Origin: Ideonella sp.
Lineage (GTDB): Bacteria > Pseudomonadota > Gammaproteobacteria > Burkholderiales > Burkholderiaceae_C
Length of the DNA stretch: 64,000 nt
NCBI GenBank assembly: GCA_015075545.1
Contig: JABTUC010000001.1
Location: forward strand, 434,001-498,000
Direction: 5' to 3'
Positions 21,428-29,772 of the stretch are shown here, in pieces; positions within the stretch are counted from its first letter, which is position 1; the number at the start of each line of letters is the position of its first letter. The notes under the pieces are model-generated. The model saw nothing but the letters and a program-made list of their open reading frames with translations. It made no database searches and was not told where the DNA came from. Position numbers and translations under genes: made by a program.

Positions 21428-22279
21428 TCAGGTGCGTGCCATGTCGAGCTGCATCCAGGCGTGCGCCGTCTCGCCCGCGGCGAGCGCCACGATGCCGCGG
21501 GCCTGCGCGTCGTCGCTGGCCAGCGCGTTGTTGACGTGGCTGACCGGCTCGACGCAGAAGAAGCCGCGCTCACGCGGCGTGTAGACCACCGCGCGCTGCA
21601 GCGACGAGGTCAGGCGCAGCGACAGCTTCTCGTCGCGGATGCGCGCCGGGCCGCGCCAGCCGTCGAAGCAATGGTCGAGGTCGAGCACCGCGACGTCGGC
21701 GTCGAGCGCCGTCTGCGCCACCTGCCGCACGGGCAGCTTGCCGGCATCGGTGTCCCAACGATGCTGCAGTTCCAGGTGCACGCGGCTGTGCGGGCGGCGC
21801 ACGAAGAACGGATGCCAGCCCAGCCCCATCGGCGTCTGGCGCGCGTCGATGTTGGTGACTGCCAGCGTGATGCGCAGCGAGGCCTCACCCAGCTCGAACG
21901 CCTGCTCGACGTGGAAGGCGAACGGCCAGGAGGCGTCGCTCGGATGCGTGTGCTGCAGCACCACGCGCGCCGGCGCGCGGTCGAGCACCTGCCACGGGGC
22001 GAGCCACGCCGTGCCATGCAGGTTGTGCGGCTCGTCGCTGTTGGGCGCCAGCGCATAGTGCCGGCCCGCCCAGCCGAACTGACGCTGTGCGATGCGGTTG
22101 GAGTACGGCACCAGCGCGAACAGGCCCGATTCGTGAACGTCGCGCAGGGCTTGCGGCTCGCACGAGCGCAGCACCGGCAAGCCGTCGAACCACAGCCCCG
22201 CCACCGCGCCGCCGAGGTCGGGCCGCAGCGCCAGCCGCACCGCGCCTTGCTGCAACTGCACGCCTGCGGTTTCGTTCAT
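21428..22279 (-). CDS. Aldose 1-epimerase family protein (GalM-like)
   Basis: Mutarotase-fold protein that interconverts sugar anomers or binds related sugars. The 283-residue product shows the conserved Arg and His of this fold (VPYSNRIAQRQFGW, DEPHNLHGTAW), the catalytic His region MGLGWHPFFVRR and the catalytic Glu in FCVEPVSHVNNAL. No signal peptide is present. It is shorter than E. coli GalM and belongs to the group of bacterial homologues with unassigned sugar specificity, so galM is not claimed. It ends an apparent operon with the acetyltransferase and cytochrome b genes upstream. Confidence 0.82.
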   Translation of the reverse strand: MNETAGVQLQQGAVRLALRPDLGGAVAGLWFDGLPVLRSCEPQALRDVHESGLFALVPYSNRIAQRQFGWAGRHYALAPNSDEPHNLHGTAWLAPWQVLDRAPARVVLQHTHPSDASWPFAFHVEQAFELGEASLRITLAVTNIDARQTPMGLGWHPFFVRRPHSRVHLELQHRWDTDAGKLPVRQVAQTALDADVAVLDLDHCFDGWRGPARIRDEKLSLRLTSSLQRAVVYTPRERGFFCVEPVSHVNNALASDDAQARGIVALAAGETAHAWMQLDMART

Positions 22280-22286
22280 CGCTGCG

Positions 22287-22823
22287 TCAGTCGAGTTGCG
22301 CCTTCAGGTAGTGCGCGCCGGCGATCGGATTGAAGTAGTACGGCGGGATCTCCTCGAACCCCAGTGCCTCGTACAGGCTGCGCGCGGCCTCCATGTCGTC
22401 GAGCGTGTCCAGCAGCATCACCGAGTAGCCGGCGCGGATCGCGTGATCCATCAGCGCCCGTGCCAGCAGGCGCCCGAGTCCGAGGCCGCGGAACGCCGGC
22501 CGCACGTAAAGGCGCTTCATCTCGCAGGCGTTGGCGTAGTCGACGTCGGCCAGCGCACGGCACGCGCCGCAGCCGGCGAGTTCGCCGTTCACGGTGGCCA
22601 ACAGCAACGCGCCGCGCGGTGCGGCGTACTCGCCCGGCAGCGACGCCAGCTCGGCCTCGAAGTTCTGGAAGCACAGATCGACGCCGAGCCCGGCCGCGTA
22701 CTCGCGAAAGATCGCCCGCGTCGCCTCGAACTGCGGCGCCGACTGCGGCGTCAGCAGCGTCACCCGTGGCGCGGAGGCCGTACTGGCCGATGCAGTGGAT
22801 AGCGCAGCGCGACGCGGACGCAC
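22287..22823 (-). CDS. GNAT family N-acetyltransferase
   Basis: Acetyl-CoA-dependent acyltransferase of unknown substrate. The 178-residue product starts at GTG 22823, 5 bases after the cytochrome b stop; an internal GTG before TLLTPQSAPQFEATR is an alternative. The GNAT core is clear: MKRLYVRPAFRGLGLGRLLA supplies the pyrophosphate-binding R-x-x-G-x-G/A loop, followed by AGYSVMLLDTLDDMEAARSL and YEALGFEEIPPYYFNPI. The phrase YEALGFxxIPPYYxNP is typical of a common GNAT group. It precedes the epimerase by 7 bases. Confidence 0.85.
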   Translation of the reverse strand: MRPRRAALSTASASTASAPRVTLLTPQSAPQFEATRAIFREYAAGLGVDLCFQNFEAELASLPGEYAAPRGALLLATVNGELAGCGACRALADVDYANACEMKRLYVRPAFRGLGLGRLLARALMDHAIRAGYSVMLLDTLDDMEAARSLYEALGFEEIPPYYFNPIAGAHYLKAQLD

Positions 22824-22828
22824 GGCGA

Positions 22829-23530
22829 TCAGCCTCCGAGTTTGACCACCGCGGCCACCAGCGCCGCGCACACCGCCACGATGGCCAGCGCGCGCACGCG
22901 CGCCAGCCGGTCGTCGACGCTGGCGGGCGCCGGTGCCGGCAGGCGCTTGTCGCCATCGAGCATCGGCCGCACGAGGTTGTTGCCCCGGCGCCAGGCGTAG
23001 AAGGCAATCGCACCGATGTGCAGCACCACCAGCAGCAGGATCAGCACCTTGCCGGGGCCTTTGTGCCAGGCGGTCGCGACCAGCGCCACACCCGACGAGA
23101 CGTAGCGGTTGAGCGGCCCGACATTGGCGATCTCGTCGTCGGCCACCAGCCCGGTGGCCACCTGCAGCAGCAGCAACAGCAGCATCGCGAACACCGACGC
23201 GCTGCCCAGCGGGTTGTGCCCGACATGGAAGAGGTCGCCGGCGAGCGGGCGCCCGCGCAGGTAGCGCAGCACGCTCGACGGGCCATAGGCGAAGCTGGCG
23301 AAGCGCGACCAATGACCGCCGACGAGGCCCCAGACGAGGCGAAAGACGAGCAGCGCGAAGATGCAGTAGCCGACGCGGAAGTGCCACGTCATCGCGCCGC
23401 CGCCGATGTTGCCGGTGATCAGTTGCGCCACCACGGCCGCTGCGAGCAGCCAGTGGAACAGCCGCGTCGGCAGATCCCACACCCGCACCACGCTCGCGCT
23501 GGCGGGCGTGGTGGCGTTGCTGGCACTCAT
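22829..23530 (-). CDS. Cytochrome b561-type integral membrane protein
   Basis: Di-haem b-type membrane cytochrome of the b561/hydrogenase-cytochrome-b group, which passes electrons between quinol and periplasmic partners. The 233-residue protein starts at 23530 (MSASNATTPASASVVRVWDL). Its first helix region WDLPTRLFHWLLAAAVVAQL carries a haem His; further haem histidines are likely in MTWHFRVGYCIFAL and VVLHIGAIAFYAWRRG. About four to five membrane helices are visible. A cytochrome c' gene diverges from it across 213 bases, and pairs of this type are common in Burkholderiales, suggesting that the two exchange electrons. Confidence 0.87.
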   Translation of the reverse strand: MSASNATTPASASVVRVWDLPTRLFHWLLAAAVVAQLITGNIGGGAMTWHFRVGYCIFALLVFRLVWGLVGGHWSRFASFAYGPSSVLRYLRGRPLAGDLFHVGHNPLGSASVFAMLLLLLLQVATGLVADDEIANVGPLNRYVSSGVALVATAWHKGPGKVLILLLVVLHIGAIAFYAWRRGNNLVRPMLDGDKRLPAPAPASVDDRLARVRALAIVAVCAALVAAVVKLGG

Positions 23531-23629
23531 GCGGTGGAGTCTCCACGGGCCCGCCGGGGTCGGGCCGACGAACGCAACGATAGCCGATGCCGCGGCGCCG
23601 GCAACCCCAAATCCGAGCAGCCCATCGGT

Positions 23630-23652
23630 GGATTCCCCGGGGCCGGGAATCC
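23630..23652. promoter_or_regulatory. Perfect hairpin in the divergent cytochrome b / cytochrome c' control region
   Basis: GGATTCCC (23630-23637) and GGGAATCC (23645-23652) form an 8-base perfect inverted repeat with a 7-base spacer, within the 213-base interval between two divergent cytochrome genes. It could be an operator for a dimeric regulator acting on both genes, or an RNA hairpin. No gene is otherwise present in the interval. Confidence 0.4.
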
Positions 23653-23743
23653 AGCGGCAGATCGGTGCGTACACTCGCCGTCCGCTGCCGCCCTCGAGGC
23701 CGCGGTCTTGCCGTCCGATCCAACTGCCCGCTGGAGTAACTGC

Positions 23744-24211
23744 ATGAATCGTCTCGTCGTGACCGTGATCGCCGCTGCTGCCGCGTTGACCAGCCTGAGC
23801 GCCGCCGCGCAGTTTCAGAAGCCCGAGGACGCCATCAAGTACCGGCAGAGCGCGATGACGGTGATGGGCAACCATCTGGGTCGAGTCGCCGCGATGGTGC
23901 AAGGGCGCGTGCCATTCGACGCCAAGGTGGCCGCAGAGAACGCAGCGATCGTGGTGACGATGTCGAAGCTGCCATGGGTGGCGTTCGGCGAAGGCACCGA
24001 CAAAGGCATGCCGACGCGGGCCAAGCCGGAGATCTGGAAGGACCAGGCCAGGTTCAAGGATCTGGAGAACAAGATGATGACCGAGGCCGAGAAGCTCGAG
24101 GCGGCCGCCAAGACCGGCAACCTCGACAACATCAAGTCCGCGCTCGGCCCGCTCGGTCGCGCGTGCAAGTCGTGCCACGATGACTTCCGCAACGAGAAGT
24201 ACAGCAACTGA
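23744..24211 (+). CDS. Cytochrome c' (class II c-type cytochrome)
   Basis: Periplasmic four-helix haem protein, in this family linked to nitric-oxide binding and electron transfer. The 155-residue preprotein has a signal peptide (VVTVIAAAAALTSLSAAAQF, cut near residue 22) and a C-terminal haem-binding motif CKSCH, 11 residues from the end and in the usual place. The upstream CTGGAGTAACTGC contains a good ribosome-binding site. The predicted mature length of about 133 residues fits class II cytochromes. It diverges from a b-type cytochrome gene. Confidence 0.93.
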   Translation: MNRLVVTVIAAAAALTSLSAAAQFQKPEDAIKYRQSAMTVMGNHLGRVAAMVQGRVPFDAKVAAENAAIVVTMSKLPWVAFGEGTDKGMPTRAKPEIWKDQARFKDLENKMMTEAEKLEAAAKTGNLDNIKSALGPLGRACKSCHDDFRNEKYSN

Positions 24212-24230
24212 GCGTTCGGCTCATGCGTGG

Positions 24231-24265
24231 TCGGCCAAGCCGAGCAAGACCCTTCGGGTCTTGGC
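24231..24265. repeat. 35-base direct repeat, copy A (hairpin-containing)
   Basis: The 35 bases at 24231-24265 are identical to 24356-24390. The unit contains the strong stem AAGACCC-TTC-GGGTCTT nested within GCCAAG/CTTGGC arms. It lies in the convergent gap between cytochrome c' and alaX, so it can act as a bidirectional terminator. In minus-strand reading it encodes the peptide SAKTRRVLLGLA and is followed at once by a stop, exactly as copy B does at the end of alaX. Confidence 0.8.
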
Positions 24266-24345
24266 CGACTCCTTGGCTACGGCACGCGCCTGCGGCGCTT
24301 CACATCGCTGACGCGGTGTGAGCCTGCGCCGAGAAGAGCGCCCCG

Positions 24346-25065
24346 CTACGCGGGCTCGGCCAAGCCGAGCAAGACCCTTCGGGTCTTGGCGCTCTTCTTC
24401 TCGATCTTCGTGACGATGACGGGGCCGATCTCGGCGGTGTTGGCCACGTGCGTGCCACCACACGGCTGCAGATCGACGCCGGCCACTTCGATGACCCGCA
24501 CGGTCCCCAAACCGCGCGGCGGCTGCACGCTCATGCTGCGCACGAGGCCGGGGTTGGCGTCGAGCTCGGCCTCGCTGATCCAGCGGTGCAGCACCGGGTG
24601 CGCCTCGGCGACGAGACGCGCGAGGCCCTGCGTCAGCGCCTCCTTGTCGAGCGGCTCGGTCATGTGGAAGTCGAGCCGCGCGTAGTCGGCGGTGATCGAG
24701 CAGCCGTCCACCGGGTGCGGCACCAGCGCGCACAACAGGTGCGTCGCGGTGTGGAAGCGCATGTGGCGATGGCGGCGGCGCCAGTCGATCTGCGCCGTCA
24801 CGACGCTGCCGACGCGCAGCATCGACAAGTCGGCCTCGGGCGCCGGCACGTGCACGATCTCGCCCGGCTGCTCGCCCTTGCGGGTGTCGACGATGCGCAG
24901 TTCGGTGTCGTCGGCCAGCCGCAGCACGCCGGCGTCGCCGGCCTGGCCGCCGCCGTGCGGATAGAACACCGTGCGGTCGAGCCGGATGCCCGCGGCGTCG
25001 ACCGCGGTGATGCGCGCCTCGCATTGGCGCGCCGTGGCGTCTTCGCGGAACAGTTCTTCGGTCAT
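24346..25065 (-). CDS. Alanyl-tRNA editing protein AlaX-type, with repeat-encoded C-terminal tail
   Basis: Free-standing homologue of the AlaRS editing domain, expected to hydrolyse Ser- or Gly-tRNA(Ala). The 239-residue product has both zinc-binding halves: HTATH (His105, His109) and CGGTH (Cys202, His206). FYPHGGGQAGDAG is the AlaRS-like N-terminal strand. The last 16 residues, SAKTRRVLLGLAEPA and one preceding residue, are translated from copy B of the 35-base repeat and do not belong to the editing fold. The gene starts at 25065 with MTEELFREDA and follows the VOC gene by 25 bases. Confidence 0.9.
   Translation of the reverse strand: MTEELFREDATARQCEARITAVDAAGIRLDRTVFYPHGGGQAGDAGVLRLADDTELRIVDTRKGEQPGEIVHVPAPEADLSMLRVGSVVTAQIDWRRRHRHMRFHTATHLLCALVPHPVDGCSITADYARLDFHMTEPLDKEALTQGLARLVAEAHPVLHRWISEAELDANPGLVRSMSVQPPRGLGTVRVIEVAGVDLQPCGGTHVANTAEIGPVIVTKIEKKSAKTRRVLLGLAEPA
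24356..24390. repeat. 35-base direct repeat, copy B, inside the 3' end of alaX
   Basis: Identical to 24231-24265. Here the hairpin is part of the coding sequence and supplies most of the C-terminal tail of AlaX before its stop at 24346-24348. The two copies are 125 bases apart. Confidence 0.8.
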
Positions 25066-25090
25066 CTTGCCCTCGTCGCGGTGGCCGCCG

Positions 25091-25768
25091 TCACGGCCAG
25101 GAATCGAGCGTCACCTCGCCGCGCGGCGTGTCGAACACCGCGCTCAACGCCGGCTCGGGCGGCGGCCCCGATCCGCGCGCGGTCAGCGTCACGCCCGCCA
25201 GCTTCAGCACGGCGGCCGCCTGCGCCGGCACCCCGCGCAGCCTCAGCGCGCGCAGCGTCACCGCGCTGGCCGGCAGGCGCTCGCACGGATGCGCACCTTG
25301 CCATTCGATCAGCGTCGGCAGCGCGCCGCCGCACTCGATGGTGCCGTCGTCGCGCAACGCGATGCGCCACTTCAGCAAGCCGTTGGGCGTGGCGCGCTCG
25401 GCGGCCAGCAGCGTGCCGGGGTTGAGGCCGCAGTTGATCAGGCCCCAGCGAACCATCTCGATGTTGCCGCTGCGCGCCACCACGTGCACCAGCCGCGGCG
25501 ACCCGCGCACCGCGGCGCGCAGCGCGGGGTCGTCCATTGCAAACCAGCGCGGCCGCGCCGGCGGCGGCGCGTCGGGGTCGATCGCGATCAACTCGAGATA
25601 CGCGTCGGCGAAGCGCGCGCCGCCGATCGCCAGCAGCCGGTTGTGCGTGCCCATCTGCGCATGGCGGCCACCGGCCACCGGCGCCGCGCCGAGCGTGGCC
25701 TCGCACCAGCGCGCACCTTGCTCGAGCGTGTCGGCAACGATGACGAGGTGGTCGACGTGCGCGTTCAT
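25091..25768 (-). CDS. VOC-family (glyoxalase-like) protein
   Basis: The 225-residue protein starts MNAHVDHLVIVADTLEQGAR, the first beta-alpha-beta module of a vicinal-oxygen-chelate fold with a probable metal His (HVDH). NRLLAIGGARFADAYLELIA supplies the matching Glu. It resembles the Glyoxalase_3-like group, proteins whose activity is generally not known. It lies between phzF-like and alaX genes on the same strand with short gaps (13 and 25 bases), so cotranscription is likely. No substrate can be proposed from sequence. Confidence 0.78.
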   Translation of the reverse strand: MNAHVDHLVIVADTLEQGARWCEATLGAAPVAGGRHAQMGTHNRLLAIGGARFADAYLELIAIDPDAPPPARPRWFAMDDPALRAAVRGSPRLVHVVARSGNIEMVRWGLINCGLNPGTLLAAERATPNGLLKWRIALRDDGTIECGGALPTLIEWQGAHPCERLPASAVTLRALRLRGVPAQAAAVLKLAGVTLTARGSGPPPEPALSAVFDTPRGEVTLDSWP

Positions 25769-25781
25769 GAGAGCCGCGAGT

Positions 25782-26621
25782 TCAGAGCCTCATCGTGCCG
25801 GTGACCACCGCACAGACGTCGCCGCCGATCCAGATGTCGTCGCCGACCCTGGCCACGTGCACGCGGCCGGCGCGCTGCAGCGCGCCGCCCTGCGCGGCGA
25901 CGTAGCGCTCGCCGGCGAAGCCGCTGCCGATCAGCCACTGCGCCAGGCTGGCGTTGAGACTGCCGGTGACCGGGTCTTCGTAGCCCGTGCCCTCGCCGAT
26001 CAGCGCGCGCACTTCGAACTGCGCGTCGCTGCCGGCCGGGTGCGGCGCCACCACGCCGAGCTTGATGCCGCGCAGTGCGGCGTAGTCGGGCCGCAGGCGC
26101 AGCACCTGCTCGGCCGTCGCCAGCCGCACCGCCACCCAGCCCGGGCCGTTGTCGACCCACTGGTGATCGAGCACCTGCGCCGGCTCGATGCCGAGCCCGC
26201 GCACGATGCGCTGCAGCAGCGCGGGCTCGAGCGGCCCGCTGCGCAGCAGCGGCGGCGCGGCGAACGCGAGGCGCGCGCCATCGCGGCGGATGCGCACCAG
26301 GCCGACGCCGCATTGCTGCACCACCTCGGCGTCGCGCCGCGGCCTGCCGCCGCCGGCGAGCCAGGCGTGGCAGCTGCCGAGCGTGGGGTGGCCGGCGAAC
26401 GGCAGCTCGCGCTGCGGCGTGAAGATGCGCACGCGGTAGTCGGCGCCGGCGTCGCTGGGCGGCAGCAGGAAAGTGGTCTCCGACAGGTTGGTCCAGCGCG
26501 CGAAGGCTGCCATCTGCGCATCGCTCAGGCCGTCTGCGTCGAGCACCACCGCCAGCGGGTTGCCGAGCAGCGGCTGCGCGCTGAAGACGTCGAGCTGAGT
26601 GAAGCGGCGCGCTGTGACCAT
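25782..26621 (-). CDS. PhzF family isomerase/epimerase-like protein
   Basis: PhzF-fold proteins are two-domain, cofactor-free isomerases related to diaminopimelate epimerase. The 279-residue protein has the N-terminal segment RRFTQLDVFSAQPLLGNPLA and the conserved acid in TNLSETTFLLPP, the position of the PhzF catalytic glutamate. ELPFAGHPTLGSCHAWL is the second hallmark, and DPVTGSLNASLAQWLIGSG is present in the second domain. Phenazine genes are absent, so the role is not phenazine synthesis. It ends 13 bases before the VOC gene and starts 1 base after the dehydratase stop. Confidence 0.9.
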   Translation of the reverse strand: MVTARRFTQLDVFSAQPLLGNPLAVVLDADGLSDAQMAAFARWTNLSETTFLLPPSDAGADYRVRIFTPQRELPFAGHPTLGSCHAWLAGGGRPRRDAEVVQQCGVGLVRIRRDGARLAFAAPPLLRSGPLEPALLQRIVRGLGIEPAQVLDHQWVDNGPGWVAVRLATAEQVLRLRPDYAALRGIKLGVVAPHPAGSDAQFEVRALIGEGTGYEDPVTGSLNASLAQWLIGSGFAGERYVAAQGGALQRAGRVHVARVGDDIWIGGDVCAVVTGTMRL

Positions 26622-26622
26622 C

Positions 26623-27609
26623 TCAACCCTCCTGCAGCACGCGCGCGAAGACCTCGCGGTCGACGTTGCCGCCGCTGAGAATCACCGCGACGCGCCGGCC
26701 ACGCAGCCGCGGCAGCTTGGTTGCGGCAGCCAGCGCCGCGGCGCCGGCACCTTCGGCCACCTGGTGCGTGCACTCGAACAGCAGCCGCATCGCCGCGGCG
26801 ATCTCGCCGTCGCTCACCTGCACCACCTGCGACAGCCCGCGCTGCAGGATCTGCAGCGCCGCCTCGTCGGGAACGCGGCAGGCCATGCCGTCGGCCAGTT
26901 GCGTCGTCACCTCGTGCGCGATCGCGCGGCCGGCGGCGAGCGACAGCGCGTACGCTGGTGCGCCGTCGGAGACGACGCCGATGATCTCGGTGTCGAGCTG
27001 CAGCGCGTCGCGCGCGGCAATCAGCCCGCAGGCGCCCGAGCCGAGGCCGATCGGCACCAGCACCGCGTCGAGCCTGGGCACGGCGTCGAACAGTTCGAGC
27101 GCGTAGCTGGCGACGCCGGCCACCAGGTCGTCGTGGAACGACGGCACCGCGTGCCAGCCGTGGCGCTCGGCCAGCGCCTGCGCATGCTCGCGCGCGGCCT
27201 GGAAGTCGTTGCCGTGTTCGACCAGCGTCGCGCCGAGCGCGCGCATCGCGGCGTTCTTCTCGCGGCTGTTGCCGTGCGGCACGACGATCGTCGAGCGCAG
27301 GCCGTGCGTGCGCGCCGCCAGCGCGATCGACTGACCGTGGTTGCCGCGCGTGGCCGCCACCACGCCGCTCGGACGCGGCCCGCGTGCCAGCAGGCGATCG
27401 AAGTAGACGATGCCACCGCGCAGCTTGAACGCGCCCACTGGTGTGTGATTCTCGTGCTTCACCCACAGTTGCAGGCCGCTGCGCTCGCGCAGCAACGGCC
27501 ACGGGTGCTGCGGCGTCGGCGCGACCTGCGCGTGCACCAGCGCGGCGGCGGCGCGCAGATCGGCCAGCGCGGCGGCCGCGCGCGCCTCGGCCAAGGCAGC
27601 CGCGCTCAC
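26623..27609 (-). CDS. PLP-dependent threonine/serine dehydratase-like enzyme
   Basis: Fold-type II PLP enzyme that probably deaminates a hydroxy amino acid. The 328-residue product starts at GTG 27609, whose second to fourth bases are the stop of the aminotransferase gene (GTGA overlap). The PLP lysine lies in TPVGAFKLRGGIVYF, the Asn-rich loop is ATRGNHGQSIALAA, and the phosphate-binding glycine loop is PIGLGSGACGLIAA. VILSGGNVD near the C-terminus is typical of threonine dehydratases. No ACT regulatory domain is present, so it is the short catabolic form. Its operon with an aminotransferase and an exporter under a MocR regulator suggests a shared amino-acid substrate. Confidence 0.87.
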   Translation of the reverse strand: MSAAALAEARAAAALADLRAAAALVHAQVAPTPQHPWPLLRERSGLQLWVKHENHTPVGAFKLRGGIVYFDRLLARGPRPSGVVAATRGNHGQSIALAARTHGLRSTIVVPHGNSREKNAAMRALGATLVEHGNDFQAAREHAQALAERHGWHAVPSFHDDLVAGVASYALELFDAVPRLDAVLVPIGLGSGACGLIAARDALQLDTEIIGVVSDGAPAYALSLAAGRAIAHEVTTQLADGMACRVPDEAALQILQRGLSQVVQVSDGEIAAAMRLLFECTHQVAEGAGAAALAAATKLPRLRGRRVAVILSGGNVDREVFARVLQEG

Positions 27610-28808
27610 GACGCCGCGACCGCGCCGACGGCCTCGTGCAGCACGCCGCCCAGCAACGCGATGCCGCGCTCGATCTGCTCGGGGCTCAGCGTGACGAAGC
27701 TCAGCCGCAGCGCGCGCGGGTCGGGCGGGCGCGCGAAGAACGGCGCACCGGGCACGAACGCGACGCCGGCGGCCACCGCGCGTTCGAGCAGCGGCATCGC
27801 GTCGAGCCCCTCGGGCAGCCGAAGCCAGAAGAACATGCCGCCGCGCGGCGTGCGCCACGCGGTGCCGACGGGCATGTGGCGGCGCAGCGCCGCTTCCATC
27901 GCGTCGCGCTGCGCGCGGTAGCGTGCACGGATCGTCGGCACGTGCTGGTCGAGAAAGCCGTTGCGGATCACCTCGTACACCACGCGCTGGTTGAAGATCG
28001 GCGTGTGCAGGTCCGACGCCTGCTTGGCCTGCAGCAGCTTGGGGCCCAGCTCGGCCGGCGCCACCACGTAGCCGAGCCTGAAGCCCGGCGTCAGCACCTT
28101 CGAGAACGAGCCGAGGTAGACCACGCCCTCGGGCCACCACGACGCCAGCGCCGGCGGCGTCGGCTCGTCGAACCAGAGGTCGCCGTACGGGTTGTCTTCG
28201 ACCAGCGGCACGGCGGCGGCGCGCGCCGCGTGCACCAGCGCCTCGCGGCGCACGCGCGGCAGCACCAGGCCGGTCGGGTTCTGGAAGTTGGGCAGCAGAT
28301 ACGCGAAGCGCGTGCCCGGCGCGCTCGACGGCAGCGCGCGCATCGCCTCGGGCAGCGGGCCGTCGTCGTCGCCGTCGAGCGCGGCGAACGCCGGCTCGTA
28401 CGGCGCGAACGCCTGCAGCGCGCCGAGGTAGGTGGGCGACTCCACCGCCACCGGCGTGCCGGCGTCGATCAGCGCCTTGCCCACCAGATCGAGCCCCTGC
28501 TGCGAGCCGGTGGTGATCAGCACCTGCTCGGGCTTGACCGCCATCGACTGCGTGCGCTGCAACTGCGCTGCCACCCACTCGCGCAGCGGCATGTAGCCCT
28601 CGCTGGCCGCGTACTGCAGCGCCTCGCGCGGCGCCTCGGTCAGCACCTTGTCGCAGGCCGCGGCGATCGCCGTCACCGGGAAGGTGTCGGCCGACGGCAC
28701 GCCACCGGCCATCGACAGCACGCCCGAGCGCTCGGTGAGCTTGAGGATCTCGCGGATGATCGACGGATTCATGCGCGCGCAGCGGCGCGCCAGTTGCCAG
28801 GTGCTCAT
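27606..28808 (-). CDS. PLP-dependent aminotransferase (MocR-controlled, 2-aminoadipate-type class I)
   Basis: Fold-type I aminotransferase of 400 residues. It starts at 28808 inside the stop of the exporter gene (ATGA overlap). The internal aldimine lysine is in YLGSFSKVLTPGFRLGYV. Other family segments are TTGSQQGLDLVGKALIDAG, PNFQNPTGLVLPRVRREAL and VEDNPYGDLWFDEP, and the arginine of RALRLSFVTLSPEQIERGI binds substrate carboxylate. It resembles 2-aminoadipate/valine-type transaminases, but specificity cannot be deduced. Confidence 0.9.
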   Translation of the reverse strand: MSTWQLARRCARMNPSIIREILKLTERSGVLSMAGGVPSADTFPVTAIAAACDKVLTEAPREALQYAASEGYMPLREWVAAQLQRTQSMAVKPEQVLITTGSQQGLDLVGKALIDAGTPVAVESPTYLGALQAFAPYEPAFAALDGDDDGPLPEAMRALPSSAPGTRFAYLLPNFQNPTGLVLPRVRREALVHAARAAAVPLVEDNPYGDLWFDEPTPPALASWWPEGVVYLGSFSKVLTPGFRLGYVVAPAELGPKLLQAKQASDLHTPIFNQRVVYEVIRNGFLDQHVPTIRARYRAQRDAMEAALRRHMPVGTAWRTPRGGMFFWLRLPEGLDAMPLLERAVAAGVAFVPGAPFFARPPDPRALRLSFVTLSPEQIERGIALLGGVLHEAVGAVAAS

Positions 28809-29752
28809 GGTGGGGATTGTCCTCGGGCCGGTGCGGCGACGCGGCGCGACGCGAACACCACGCCCATCGCCGCCAGCAGAAACACAATGGTGGGCGTGTC
28901 GACGGTCTCGCCGAGGATCGGCACTGCCGCCACGATCGACACGAACGGCTGCAGCAACTGCACCTGGCTGATGCGCACCGTGCCGCCGAGCGCCAGCGCG
29001 CGATACCAGGCGAAGAAGCCGAGCCACTGCGAGAACAGCGCCACGTAGGCAAAGCCCAGCCACGCCTGCGGCTGCACCGCGACGGTAGGCGAGTTCCAGG
29101 CGGCAACGGGCACGGTGATCGGCAGCGCGAGCACCAGCACCCACGAGATCACGTGCTCGGGGCGCATGCCCGCCGACAGTTGCGCGCCCCAGATGTAGCC
29201 GAGTGCGCCCAGCAGCAGCGCCAGCGCGAGCAGGCCGTCGGCCGCCTGCAACGCCGCGCCGCCGCGCCACCAGGCGTAGGCGACGACCAGCGCACAGCCG
29301 ACGCCGGCATAGATCCAGAACAGCGGCCGCTGCGGCTGACCGAGCATCCAGGCGCCCAGCGCCGCCGTCACCAGCGGCAGGATGCCGGTGACGACCGAGG
29401 CATGCACAGCGTCGACGCGCACCACCGCCAGGCCCATGAACAGCGGGAAGCCGAACACCACGCCGAGCGTGATCAGCGCCAGCACGCGCCACTGCGCCGC
29501 ACTCGGCCGCGGCGCACGCACGGCCAGCAGGTAGAGCGCGGCCAGGACGCCGGCGAACGCCGCGCGCCCGAAGGCCACGAACCACGGCGACAGTTGCGGC
29601 GCCGTGGTGCTGCCGCTGGCCAGCCGCGTCATCGGAATGGTCAGCGCGAACAGCGTCATGCCGAGCAGCCCCAGCGCGGTGCCGCGCCGCAGCCGGCGCG
29701 CATCGGCGCCGGCCGCCTGCGGCTGCAGCGCGCTCGCATGGGCGGTGCTCAT
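28805..29752 (-). CDS. EamA-family (DMT) transporter, first gene of the MocR-controlled operon
   Basis: Ten-helix drug/metabolite transporter of 315 residues made of two EamA repeats (about 25-155 and 175-300). Typical helices are ALGLLGMTLFALTIPMTRLA and QPFVSIVAAVPILGETVDTP, the latter with the conserved loop before the last helices. Family members export amino acids or related metabolites. It is divergently placed 71 bases from the MocR regulator and overlaps the aminotransferase gene by 4 bases. The likely job is export of the amino acid handled by the enzymes behind it; that is inference from operon structure. Confidence 0.9.
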   Translation of the reverse strand: MSTAHASALQPQAAGADARRLRRGTALGLLGMTLFALTIPMTRLASGSTTAPQLSPWFVAFGRAAFAGVLAALYLLAVRAPRPSAAQWRVLALITLGVVFGFPLFMGLAVVRVDAVHASVVTGILPLVTAALGAWMLGQPQRPLFWIYAGVGCALVVAYAWWRGGAALQAADGLLALALLLGALGYIWGAQLSAGMRPEHVISWVLVLALPITVPVAAWNSPTVAVQPQAWLGFAYVALFSQWLGFFAWYRALALGGTVRISQVQLLQPFVSIVAAVPILGETVDTPTIVFLLAAMGVVFASRRVAAPARGQSPP

Positions 29753-29772
29753 CGCCCGCAGTCTAGAGACAT

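Noticed and set aside
24221-25024. Alternative longer frame over alaX ending in copy A of the repeat
   Set aside because: It is out of frame with the AlaX motifs through most of its length; only the repeat-coded tail looks alike.
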